64,000 nucleotides of DNA from CAVQAH01 sp963784195 (GTDB lineage Bacteria; Acidobacteriota; Vicinamibacteria; Vicinamibacterales; 2-12-FULL-66-21), in assembly GCA_963784195.1 (NCBI GenBank), contig CAWARA010000020.1, forward strand, positions 1,271,858 through 1,335,857, given 5' to 3'. Numbering within the stretch: the first letter of the stretch is position 1; every line of letters starts with the position of its first letter. The notes below the pieces were generated by a model. It had not been told where the DNA came from. It made no database searches and saw only the letters and a list, made by a program, of their open reading frames with translations. Position numbers and translations under genes: made by a program. Of this stretch, positions 23,794 through 31,992 are shown piece by piece.

Positions 23794-24282
23794 ATGAGTG
23801 ACGAGATCAAGAACTACATCACGCCGGGCGGCTACCGACGACTACAGGAGGAGCTCGCACGTCTGTGGAAGGTGGAGCGGCCGCCGATCGTCACGACCGT
23901 AACGTGGGCCGCGGGCAACGGCGACCGCTCGGAGAATGGCGACTACATCTACGGAAAGCGGAAGCTGCGCGAAATCGACCGGCGCATCCGCTATCTGTCG
24001 AAGAGTCTCGATCGCGCCGTGGTCGTCGACAACTCGGGCAAGACGCACGATCGGGTACATTTCGGCGCGACCGTCACGATCCTCTACGAGACCGGCGACG
24101 AGCGCGTGGTCACCATTGTGGGCGTGGACGAGCTCGATTCCGGCGACACACGCGTGTCCTGGCGCTCTCCCCTGGCCAGGGCGCTGCTGACGGCAAGGGT
24201 CGGAGACACGGTGACGCTTCGCGCACCGCGTGGACCGGAGCGACTCGAGATCATCGCGGTGCGCTACGACGAGCTGCGGTAG
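23794..24282 (+). CDS. greB: GreA/GreB-family transcription elongation factor, copy B
   Basis: 162 residues, differing from copy A by a few substitutions (for example Ile for Val at residue 5 and Val for Glu in 'GDERVVTI'). The coiled-coil acidic tip and the C-terminal FKBP-like domain are complete. Having two intact greB copies would raise gene dosage. Both follow the DUF3553/GIY-YIG gene. Confidence 0.92.
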   Translation: MSDEIKNYITPGGYRRLQEELARLWKVERPPIVTTVTWAAGNGDRSENGDYIYGKRKLREIDRRIRYLSKSLDRAVVVDNSGKTHDRVHFGATVTILYETGDERVVTIVGVDELDSGDTRVSWRSPLARALLTARVGDTVTLRAPRGPERLEIIAVRYDELR

Positions 24283-25044
24283 CCGACCCGTCAATCCTCT
24301 CGGGGTTTCTTCAGCGAATCGCTTGTGACGCGCGTCGAACGGTTTCGCCGTGCGCCTGGAGGGCCCATAGCGAGCCAGGAACGTCTGGACCCCCTCTCGC
24401 GCGCGGGCGATCACGTGCTCCCTGGGCGGGACCGTCCCGACCAGCATCGCGCGGTCGAGGGGCTCGCCCACTACGAGATACGCGAACTGCGCGGCTGCGA
24501 GGCGCTCGTCGGCCACGCGCAGCAGCCCGATCTGTCCAAGGTGCGCGAACCCCGCCGCCAGCGCCTCGAGCACCTGACCGGGCGCCCGATCGAAGTACTT
24601 GGCTCCGAGTGCCGGGAACTCGCGCGCCTCGCCGATCAGGAGCCGCCGAAGCGCGACCACCTCGGGACGCATGATTTGGAGTGCCAGCCGGCGCCCCAGG
24701 TCGTCGAGGGTGGAGTGCAGGTTCGCAGCCGTGACTCCGACCGTGAACTCCTGGCGCACGCCGCGAGCAAAGGTCTCCGCGAATGCCATGACGTCGGTCA
24801 CGATCCCGATGAAGAGCGCGCCCTTGTCGGCATAGTTGTTGTACAAGGTGCGCTTCGTGAGGCCGGCCAGCGCCGCGATCTCCTCCATCGTCGTGCCCGC
24901 ATAGCCCTTGCGCAGGAACAGCTCGCGCGCAGCCTCGACGACAGCCGCCCGCGTGCGGACGACGCGCGGATCATCCGCCCGTGGGCCCGCAGGGCGTCGA
25001 GCACGCCGGCGACGCCCCGCGGCCCGTTTGACAGTTACACCCAT
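23842..25044 (-). CDS. TetR-family regulator, copy B (stop lost, reads through greB antisense)
   Basis: Residues 1-245 are the same TetR protein as copy A, with intact DNA-binding helices. A two-base deletion near 24330 (gacgcgcgtcg against gacgctgctgtcg) shifts the frame past the original stop position (about 24291). The open frame then runs antisense through greB B to 23842, giving a 400-residue product with a meaningless Arg-rich tail. The homologous coding part is 24291-25044. It is either a true stop-loss or a sequencing error. Confidence 0.8.
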   Translation of the reverse strand: MGVTVKRAAGRRRRARRPAGPRADDPRVVRTRAAVVEAARELFLRKGYAGTTMEEIAALAGLTKRTLYNNYADKGALFIGIVTDVMAFAETFARGVRQEFTVGVTAANLHSTLDDLGRRLALQIMRPEVVALRRLLIGEAREFPALGAKYFDRAPGQVLEALAAGFAHLGQIGLLRVADERLAAAQFAYLVVGEPLDRAMLVGTVPPREHVIARAREGVQTFLARYGPSRRTAKPFDARHKRFAEETPRGLTGRLPQLVVAHRDDLESLRSTRCAKRHRVSDPCRQQRPGQGRAPGHACVAGIELVHAHNGDHALVAGLVEDRDGRAEMYPIVRLARVVDDHGAIETLRQIADAPVDFAQLPLSVDVVAILRAVAVARGPRYGRDDRRPLHLPQTCELLL

Positions 25045-25050
25045 GAGTAA

Positions 25051-25082
25051 AGTATTATACTGGACAGTCTACAAGAAATACT
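25051..25082. promoter_or_regulatory. Divergent promoter/operator between tetR and DUF998, copy B
   Basis: It has the same AGTATT/AATACT arms (25051-25056 and 25077-25082), 20-bp spacer and promoter boxes as copy A. Four substitutions cluster in the spacer (cgagg to tggac region), while the arms are unchanged. Confidence 0.55.
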
Positions 25083-25100
25083 GACGACGGAGCGGACATC

Positions 25101-25763
25101 ATGGCATCCAATGAGGCTGCAGTCGATCGCCGCGCGGTAGACACCTGGTCCTTGCTCCGCTGGGGAGTGCTGGCGGGCCCGTTCTATCTCACCGTTGGCC
25201 TGATTCAGGCGCTGGTCCGGGATGGCTTCGACCTCGGGCGGCACCCACTCAGCGTGCTGGCGAATGGACCCGGTGGGTGGGTCCAGACGGCGAACTTCGT
25301 GCTCACAGGCCTGATGGTGCTCGCAGCGGCCGCTGGATTCGCGCGCGTGCTGGGACCGAGACGCGCGGTGACGTGGTTCCTCGGCGGCTACGGCCTGGCC
25401 ATGATCGTGGCGGCCATATTCCCCGCCGATCCGGTGGACGGCTTCCCTCCAGGCACACCAGAAGGATTTCCCACGTCGATCAGCACGACCGGGCTGGTGC
25501 ACTTCATCGCGGGAGCGCTGGCCTTCACTTTTCTCGCCCTCAGTGGTCTTGCTGCCGCGTGGACGATGACACGCCGGCGCGTGCCGTCACTCGCGCTATT
25601 GTCGCTTCTCAGCGGTCTCGTCGTCGTGTTCGGATTCTTCGGTGGCATCGTGTTCCCGATCGGAATCCTGGGCATCTGGCTCGCCGTGGTCGTGGGCTGG
25701 GCCTGGCTCGCGGTCATGTCGCTCCGCCTGCACCGCCTCACGGGGTCCCTCGCTTCACCGTGA
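25101..25763 (+). CDS. DUF998 integral membrane protein, copy B
   Basis: 220 residues, the same family and topology as copy A. The C-terminus differs ('LRLHRLTGSLASP') because the sequence after the last helix has a deletion of about 26 bp relative to copy A. As a result its stop now overlaps the 3' end of the convergent XRE gene by 9 bp. Confidence 0.85.
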   Translation: MASNEAAVDRRAVDTWSLLRWGVLAGPFYLTVGLIQALVRDGFDLGRHPLSVLANGPGGWVQTANFVLTGLMVLAAAAGFARVLGPRRAVTWFLGGYGLAMIVAAIFPADPVDGFPPGTPEGFPTSISTTGLVHFIAGALAFTFLALSGLAAAWTMTRRRVPSLALLSLLSGLVVVFGFFGGIVFPIGILGIWLAVVVGWAWLAVMSLRLHRLTGSLASP

Positions 25764-26132
25764 CACGGGACGTTTCAGGAACAACGTATAGACGACTTTG
25801 GTCATCAACGTGTTGAACATCGCAGTCGCGGATACCAGTTCCCACCCCTCGGCTCCGGCGCTGGCCAGTTCCGGTTGGAGTGATGCTCGATCTTTAGTCT
25901 CGACGACCCGGTATTCCCATTCTTGGCGCATGCTGATCTCCTGATAGTCGAGGTCCTGGATGTCGAGATCCAATGCCGATGCGAGAGCCTTTTTCGACTG
26001 AAGCGATGCCGAGGCTTCGCTCTCGATGCGCTGTATGGTCCGGAGGTTGAGCCCGGACGCTATTGCCAGTTCTTCCTGAGACCACGACTTCTCTTTTCTG
26101 GCCTTGAGCACTAAGTCCGCATTGATCTTCAT
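25755..26132 (-). CDS. XRE-type HTH protein with DUF4177-like C-domain, copy B
   Basis: 125 residues with an amino-acid sequence apparently identical to copy A: HTH 1-60 and DUF4177-like 75-125. Perfect protein conservation here contrasts with the damaged ADOP and TetR copies. It overlaps the 3' end of the DUF998 gene on the opposite strand. Confidence 0.85.
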   Translation of the reverse strand: MKINADLVLKARKEKSWSQEELAIASGLNLRTIQRIESEASASLQSKKALASALDLDIQDLDYQEISMRQEWEYRVVETKDRASLQPELASAGAEGWELVSATAMFNTLMTKVVYTLFLKRPVSR

Positions 26133-26369
26133 CGACAGTCCTGACCCTGGTGGTTGGTGACTCCCACCATCCGGCACTTCTGAGGAAATCGCTACGGCGT
26201 TCGGGCGAATACCGGCCGACGACGATACGACAGTAATACGACAGACGAGCGTTGACAGCGGAATTCCGGGAATCCGGCCAGAACGGCACCGGCGCGGGTT
26301 CGAATTCGGTGGGGCGGAGATGATCTGGAGCGGCTGAGTTATCCTCGGGTCGCAAAGGAGGCGAGGCAG

Positions 26370-26918
26370 ATGCCCCGAGGCCGGCCGCTCGAAGTCGAAC
26401 AGGAACTCCTCGAAGCATTCGTTCGCAACGGACGTGCCACCGAGTATCTCGTGAGCGTGCTTCCCGTCGAAATCTGGCGCACGGCGCCGGCAAGCGGCCG
26501 CGGTCGCACCATAGCCGGGATCGTCGCGCACATCCAGAGCGTGCGGCGTACCTTCGCGCGACTAGCCGGCGCCCGTCCAGGCCCACCGTCGCTCGATCAG
26601 CGAACGGTCACATCCCTGCAGGCGCAACGCGCGCTGCGGCGTTCGACCGACGACTTGTCTCGGCTCTTTGCGCAGGCGATTGCGTCTCGGCGGGCGCGGG
26701 TCAAGGGAATGCCCCGGCGTGTCATCGACATGCTCACCTACCTGATGCAACACGACGCGCACCATCGTGGCCAGATCACGACGCTCGCCCGGGATCTCGG
26801 TCACACGTTCGGCAAGGACGATGTGGTGCGGCTGTGGGGATGGAAGGCGCTGCCGGCTTCGGAGGACCGTGCTCATCGTCTCAGCTCCCGCTCCCGTTCC
26901 GCATTTTCCAGCCATTGA
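26370..26918 (+). CDS. DinB-family (DNA damage-inducible-like) four-helix protein
   Basis: 182 residues. The metal-binding histidines of the DinB/YfiT superfamily are visible: 'IAGIVAHIQSVRR' (His53) and 'YLMQHDAHHRGQITTLARDLG' (His pair). Members are often thiol-dependent transferases (bacillithiol or mycothiol type) or damage-induced proteins of unknown role. Its last ~45 bp overlap the 3' end of the ankyrin gene on the other strand; the tail 'RLSSRSRSAFSSH' is probably not conserved. Confidence 0.85.
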   Translation: MPRGRPLEVEQELLEAFVRNGRATEYLVSVLPVEIWRTAPASGRGRTIAGIVAHIQSVRRTFARLAGARPGPPSLDQRTVTSLQAQRALRRSTDDLSRLFAQAIASRRARVKGMPRRVIDMLTYLMQHDAHHRGQITTLARDLGHTFGKDDVVRLWGWKALPASEDRAHRLSSRSRSAFSSH

Positions 26919-28440
26919 GCCATCTTCTCGTCCTTCTTGCCGTAGAGCGCCCAACCCTGTGCAGTACTGTTCCAACGGTAGTCCTTGATGGTCATGTCGA
27001 TGCCGCGGTCGATGAGGAATCGCATCGACTCGTAGCTCCCGTAGAAGACCAGATGGTGCAGGATGCTCGCCGGCTCATGGGAGTTCCAACGGGTGTTGAT
27101 ATCCGCGCCGTGCTCGAGGAGAAAGTCGGCAACGTCGAACTGACGGTTGATGACGGCAAAGGCGAGCGCAGTGTCGAACACCTGCTGTGCCGTGGGCGGA
27201 TCCCACTGAAGGTGGGCCCGCGCGCGCGGGTCGTTGTAGGGATAGTGATTGCCGAGATCGCCTAGCGCAGGGGCGCCGGACGCGTCGAACCAGTGCTTCA
27301 CCCGCGAGAGGTTGCCCATGCCCGCCGCATGCGGCAGATCGTCCGGGAGTGGCCAGATGCGCGTGAGTATCGGGATGAGGTGTGTCGTCGCGTACGTGAA
27401 CGCAAACTCGATCGCTTGCGATGGGGGCGGCGGTTGGCGCCGCAGAAGCGCGGGATCGAGGTCGATAAGGGCGCTGATGATGTCCCCACGATCGTTCAGC
27501 GTTGCCGCACCGATGAGCCCACCCTGAAACTCAACGTAGGCTTCACCGAGCAGCCACGGCTCACGCTGCAAGCCGCTGACGAACGCCTTCAGATCGCCAT
27601 CAAGGACCGCGCGGCTGACCTGCTCCATGACAAAGGCCTTCCACAGTCCAACTGTTATCGCGTGTGCGGGTCGCTTTTCGATGAAGTACTTGATGAAGTC
27701 GCGGCGGCCCACGCTTCCATCGACCTGTTTGCCGAGCGCGGGATCGAGCGCGATGGATCGTTCCAGTAGAAGCGACGCGACCGCCTCGTGCTCGAAGCGG
27801 CACGCACACACGACCGCTTCATTGACGGTCGTCAGGTCGTTGCCGTTCTCATCAAGAGCGGTGCGAACAGCGTCGAGGTCACCCAGCGCCGTAAGGAATT
27901 TGAGCGTGCGCGGAAGCAGGCCTTTGCGCTGAAACAGCTGCAGCAGGCCTCTGGCGCGGGACTCGAGGATCCCCTCGCGCACCGCTGGCATCACGACCGC
28001 GCCGGCATCGATCAGCAACTCCGCACACGCCCCGCGCGTGAAAACCTGTTCCCTGTCCGGGTCGAAGCTATCGGCATAGGCGCCCGTCGCGATTCCCAAC
28101 AGGCCGCCTTCGTTATCGTGACCTTGCCAGGACAGCAACGCCGGGTATTCGGCCAACAGGTGCTTCAAACGTTCGACGTCGTTGTCGTGAATGATGCCTC
28201 GAGCCTGTGCGACCGCCCACTCGAGGCCTTTGCCGAGGCGTTTGCTGACTTCAGCGGTCAGGTCCTGCCAGCCTGCGTAGCCGTATCGCGCGCGATCACG
28301 AGTTGCGCGTTGCGCTGCGTCAACGGCACGAGCTGGGCATCACGTGACCGATAAGGCAACGGGTCTCGCGCGAGTTTCTTTGCCTGTTTGCGGAGGGAGT
28401 CGAGAGACGGACGAGCCGGGAGAGACTTCGAAGTGGTCAT
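26873..28440 (-). CDS. Ankyrin-repeat protein, one N-terminal frameshift
   Basis: The conserved N-terminus 'LPARPSLDSLRKQAKKLARD...LTQRNAQLVIAR' is encoded from 28440. One missing base near 28283 shifts to the main frame ('YGYAGWQDLTAEVSKRLG', then 'RLKHLLAEYPALLSWQG'). Several ankyrin-like repeats follow ('VADFLLEHGADINTRWN', 'SMRFLIDRGIDMTIKDYRW') to the stop at 26873, about 520 residues. Ankyrin repeats mediate protein contacts; no enzymatic domain, and no signal peptide, so cytoplasmic. It is divergent from the short spacer before the NPCBM gene. Confidence 0.85.
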
Positions 28441-28643
28441 GGCGACCCTCTTTCATGAACCGCCTGTACCCCGCTGAAACCAGGCTGAAAGAAGGTGCAC
28501 ACGCACACAACTTCGGACCAAACAGGTGGGAGTGTTCCCTTGCCGCGGGTTGGTGGCGCCCTGTCAGCGCGCTCCCCGCAGTATCCAGGCACTGCCGCTT
28601 CGATGTCAACGTCCATCATCCGCTCCAGTGTAGGATTCGCGGG

Positions 28644-29288
28644 ATGTGGAAGATGGTTGCCGTCGGTAGTCTCTCAGCCGCGATCGCTGCGGCCACTGCG
28701 CTTGGCCCGGAGGCGGCGCGCGCCTCTCAGCAGGAGATCGATCTCCTTCGCGGCACCGACGCGCCGCCGAATGCCATCTGGCTCGATAGCCTCGATCTCT
28801 CGAAGATGGTGCAGCGCCGGCAGACGCCGCGCGCGGGCCGATCGCTCGCTGGAGGTTCCGGCGGCCGGCGAGGCGCAGGCGGCGCAGCTGGACCGCCCGG
28901 TTCGCCGATCACGCTCGGCGGCGTCACCTACCAGCACGGCATCGGCACGCTGTCGATCAACGAGTTGATCGTCGATCTGAAAGGGCAGGCGACGCGCTTT
29001 CTCGCGATGGTCGGGCTCAACGACAACGCCGGCCGGCAGGGATCCGTCACCGTCGAAGTCTGGCTCGACAACCGGAAGGTCCTGATTGTTGCGCTCTTCA
29101 ATCGCGGGCTGCAGGCCGCGACGGTGAACGCGCGATGGTCCGATATCGGAGTAACGGGCCGTCAGCCGGTCCGCGATCTCTGGCAGCAGCGGGATATCGG
29201 AACGTTTGCTGATCGGTTCTCGACCCGCGTGCCGGCGCACGGCGCCGTGCTGGTGAAGGTGGGGCGAGTCATCGCTCGTACCATGTGA
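28644..29288 (+). CDS. NPCBM domain fused to the C-terminal domain of a GH27 alpha-galactosidase (internal deletion)
   Basis: 214 residues with a signal peptide (1-26). Residues 35-150 contain 'IWLDSLDLSKMVQRRQTPRAGRS' and an NPCBM carbohydrate-binding part ('ITLGGVTYQHGIGTLSINELIVDLKGQATRFLAMVGLND'). At about 29087 the frame passes directly into 'ALFNRGLQAATVNARWSDIGVTGRQPVRDLWQQRDIG.F...VPAHGAVLVKV', the C-terminal beta-domain of GH27 alpha-galactosidases. The whole catalytic barrel is missing, yet the frame is open. I infer an in-frame internal deletion of an exported alpha-galactosidase gene, leaving a non-catalytic product. The 3' end overlaps the next minus-strand gene by 20 bp. Confidence 0.75.
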   Translation: MWKMVAVGSLSAAIAAATALGPEAARASQQEIDLLRGTDAPPNAIWLDSLDLSKMVQRRQTPRAGRSLAGGSGGRRGAGGAAGPPGSPITLGGVTYQHGIGTLSINELIVDLKGQATRFLAMVGLNDNAGRQGSVTVEVWLDNRKVLIVALFNRGLQAATVNARWSDIGVTGRQPVRDLWQQRDIGTFADRFSTRVPAHGAVLVKVGRVIARTM

Positions 29289-30211
29289 GGACACGCAACG
29301 CCCGCAGCGTGTTCCACCGGCTTGGCCGATCGTCGCCCTCCTCGAGCGCAAAGTGGACCGCGCCGGGATGCGTGTTTTCCAGCCGCCAGGTGCCATCGGG
29401 CTGCTGCTTGGATCGAACCAAATCGATCGCTTCGTTCATCCGCGAGTCCGGCACGTCGCCGACCAAGCGGAAGTAGTCGAGCGCACGCAGCACGTCGTAG
29501 TGCCAGCGGGTGGGAAACGAGAACTGCAACCATGCTGGGTTGACGATCTCGCCGGTGCTCTTCCGTCGAAACAGTTTTCTTTCGAGGAGGTACTCCTCAC
29601 CCCGGCGCCGCGCCGCGATGGATTCCGCAGAGCCGCCGGTTGCGCGCTCGTGCGCCCACAGCCCTTCCAGGACGTTGATGGTGGTATCGAAGGACGAGCG
29701 CACGGAGCCGTTCTCCGCCTCGCAGTTCCACCCGCCGTCCTCGAGCTGCTCACCAAGAAGGCGCGCGACGATGGCGTGGACATCTTGAGCGAAGTAGGTG
29801 CCTAAGGTGACGGTCCGCCCATTGATGCACGGCTCGACCTCGCCGCTGAAGAACGGCTGCCCGGCGTGCTCCCAATGGCAGTGGTCTCGGACCAGCGCCG
29901 TTGCCCGGTGCACCCGGTCAGCGCGCGGATCAATTCCGAAGTCATGCAGCAGCTGGAGTGTTGGCAGCGTGGAGGTCCAGGGCTGGCCCTGGTTCTCGTC
30001 GCGCCAGTTGAAGCTCTGCGCCGGGAAACACGCGCCTCCTGCCCACTGGCCGTCCTCGCCCTGCAACGCCAGCAGCCTGGCGCCCCAACCCTCGGTGGCC
30101 ACACGCGCGCGCTCCGCCGCGACGAGCTTCAGCGGGCGCATGAACAAGATCGCGCAGCACCTGCCAGCGGATCGCGGGATCCGAATCGAGCAGCCAGTCC
30201 AATACGGTCAT
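29269..30211 (-). CDS. Squalene-cyclase / prenyltransferase-like alpha-toroid protein
   Basis: About 315 residues. The N-terminus 'MTVLDWLLDSDPAIRWQVLRDL' starts at 30211 and is separated by one indel near 30130 from the rest. Repeated QW-like segments are visible: 'LLALQGEDGQWAGGACFP', 'EQLEDGGWNCEAENGSVRSSFDTTINVLEGL' and 'KQQPDGTWRLENTHPG', the pattern of terpenoid-cyclase toroids. The DxDD motif of squalene-hopene cyclases was not seen, so it is not a canonical cyclase. Many soil bacteria have such soluble proteins of unknown function. Confidence 0.75.
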
Positions 30212-30345
30212 GCGCGTGAATCTACCATTCTGGTGTTACGTGGTGATCTGGCTGGTGAGCCGCGTGCACCTTCTCCCTGACTGAGGCCGGCTTGACCTCG
30301 GCCCGTGCGTAATGGCAAGTTCCGTTTCGCGGATGGAGCAACAGC

Positions 30346-30768
30346 ATGGCACAGACAATTCCAAAAGACTCTCAGTCTGCTGGGTCAACGGATCGGGACC
30401 TGGAACAACTCCTGACGGCATTCGCCGACGCCTGGAATCGTCATGATGTTGACGCGCTGATGTCGATGATGACGCCCGATGGTGTATTCGAGGCCTCGAG
30501 CGGCAACCACGTCGACGGCGAACGGCACGAGGGATACCAGGCGGTGCGGGACGCGTACGCAGCGGTCTTCGCCCAATACCCCGATGCGCACTGGGGCGGT
30601 GCGCGGCACTTTGTGAGGGGAGACCGTGGCGTGTCGGAGTGGACATTCACTGGCACCTTGAAGGACGGAAAGCGTGTCGAGGTAAATGGATGCGACCTGT
30701 TCACGTTTCGGAGTGGCAAGATTGCGGTCAAGAACTCTTTCCGAAAGAACCGACCCGCCATAGGGTGA
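30346..30768 (+). CDS. NTF2-like / SnoaL-like domain protein
   Basis: 140 residues with a cone-shaped NTF2 fold signature: 'LLTAFADAWNRHDVDALMSMMTPDGVFEASSG', 'HEGYQAVRDAYAAVFAQYPDAHWG', 'SEWTFTGTLKDGKRVEVNGCDLFTFRSGKI'. Such proteins are polyketide cyclases, isomerases or small-ligand binders; the substrate cannot be inferred. The ATG at 30346 has a GGAG motif about 10 bp upstream. It ends 18 bp before the M19 dipeptidase gene on the same strand. Confidence 0.85.
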   Translation: MAQTIPKDSQSAGSTDRDLEQLLTAFADAWNRHDVDALMSMMTPDGVFEASSGNHVDGERHEGYQAVRDAYAAVFAQYPDAHWGGARHFVRGDRGVSEWTFTGTLKDGKRVEVNGCDLFTFRSGKIAVKNSFRKNRPAIG

Positions 30769-30786
30769 ACCTGAAGGTGGATTCAG

Positions 30787-31990
30787 ATGACTCGATGTCT
30801 CCTTGCCCTGCTCGTCCTGTCGGCCGCGTTCAACACACCCCAGGGGCCTGACGCGGCTCTCGTCGCCCGCGCCAAAGCCATCCTCGAGAAGGCGCCGTTC
30901 ATCGACACCCACAATGACCTTCCCACGATGCTGCTGGAAAAGTACGACGGCGACATCGCGGGTCTCGACCTCGGTGTCGCTCATCCCGAGCTCTGCGCCG
31001 ACGTGCCCCGGCTGCGCCAGGGTGGCGTGGGTGCGCAGGTACTGGTCGGTGTGGACGAACTCCGCGAACATGACGACGAACCGCTCACTCCATGAGGCGC
31101 TGCGAGGGTTCGACGTCACGCTCGCTGTGATCCGCAGCCGGCCCGAACTGGAACTGGCCCTCACCGCGGACGATATCGAGCGCATTCACCGCGCCGGTCG
31201 CATCGCGTCGCTGATCGGCGTCGAAGGCGGCCACATGATTGAGGAGTCGCTGGCCGCACTGAGAATCTTCCACAAGCTGGGGGCGCGCTACATGACGTTT
31301 ACCCATTGGGACACCGTGCAATGGGCAGACGCGGCGACCGACCGCGCCGAGCACGACGGCCTGACGGAGTTCGGCGAATCGGTGGTGCGCGAGATGAATC
31401 GCCTCGGGATGTTCGTCGACCTCTCCCACGTCAGTCCCGACACGATGCGCGATGCGCTGCGCGTCAGCCGGGCGCCGGTGATCTTCTCTCACTCGAACGC
31501 CGCAGCGATCACCCCTCACCCCCGCAACGTACCGGACGATGTCCTGCGGCTGCTGGCGAAGAATGGCGGGGTCGTCCATGTGAACTTCTTCAAGGAGTTC
31601 GTCGCTCCCGGCGATCCGGCATGGCAGAAGCGCCGCACGGCTGCCCTCGAGGACCTGCGGTCGCGCCTCGACGACCAGAAAGCCGTCGATGCCGGCATCG
31701 CCGCCTGGGAGAAAGCGAACCCGCACCCGGGCGGAAGCATCTCGGAGGTCGCCGACCATATCGATCACATCCGCAAGGTCGCTGGCATCGACCACGTGGG
31801 GATCGGAGCCGACTTCTACGACGGGCAACCGACATCGATGGCACAAGGTCTGGGCGACGTCACTCGCTACCCATATCTGTTCGCGGAGCTTCTCCGACGC
31901 GGCTACAGCGAAGAGGACCTGCTCAAGGTCGCGGGGCGCAACCACCTGCGCGCGATGCGACAGATGGAGAAGGCGGCCGAGGGACGGTAG
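30787..31990 (+). CDS. Membrane dipeptidase (peptidase family M19), frameshifted
   Basis: The signal-like N-terminus 'MTRCLLALLVLSAAFNT' is followed by the family zinc ligands in order: HND in 'FIDTHNDLP', Glu in 'GVEGGHMIE', His in 'DLSHVSPDTM' and 'FSHSNAAAITPHPRN', and Asp in 'GIGADFYDG'. The frame shifts near 31045-31070, between 'GGVGAQ' and 'TTNRSLHEAL'; the remainder is intact. M19 enzymes cleave dipeptides, including those with D-residues. It lies 2 bp upstream of a YfcC-type carrier, suggesting joint peptide hydrolysis and uptake. Confidence 0.88.
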
Positions 31991-31992
31991 CC

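Larger units (their letters stand above)
20697..26243. repeat. 5.5 kb tandem direct repeat, copy B
   Basis: Second copy of the block, about 5,547 bp. It starts with cagtgaccgggcacctg, mirroring the creatininase 3' end at 15122, and loses identity to copy A at 26243, after cagtaatacgaca. No transposase, inverted-repeat end or target duplication flanks the pair, so tandem duplication by unequal exchange or replication slippage is likelier than transposition. Confidence 0.95.

Noticed and set aside
15122..26243. The 5.5 kb tandem repeat as a composite transposon
   Set aside because: No transposase, terminal inverted repeats or target-site duplication was found. The copies are directly adjacent and carry ordinary genes.
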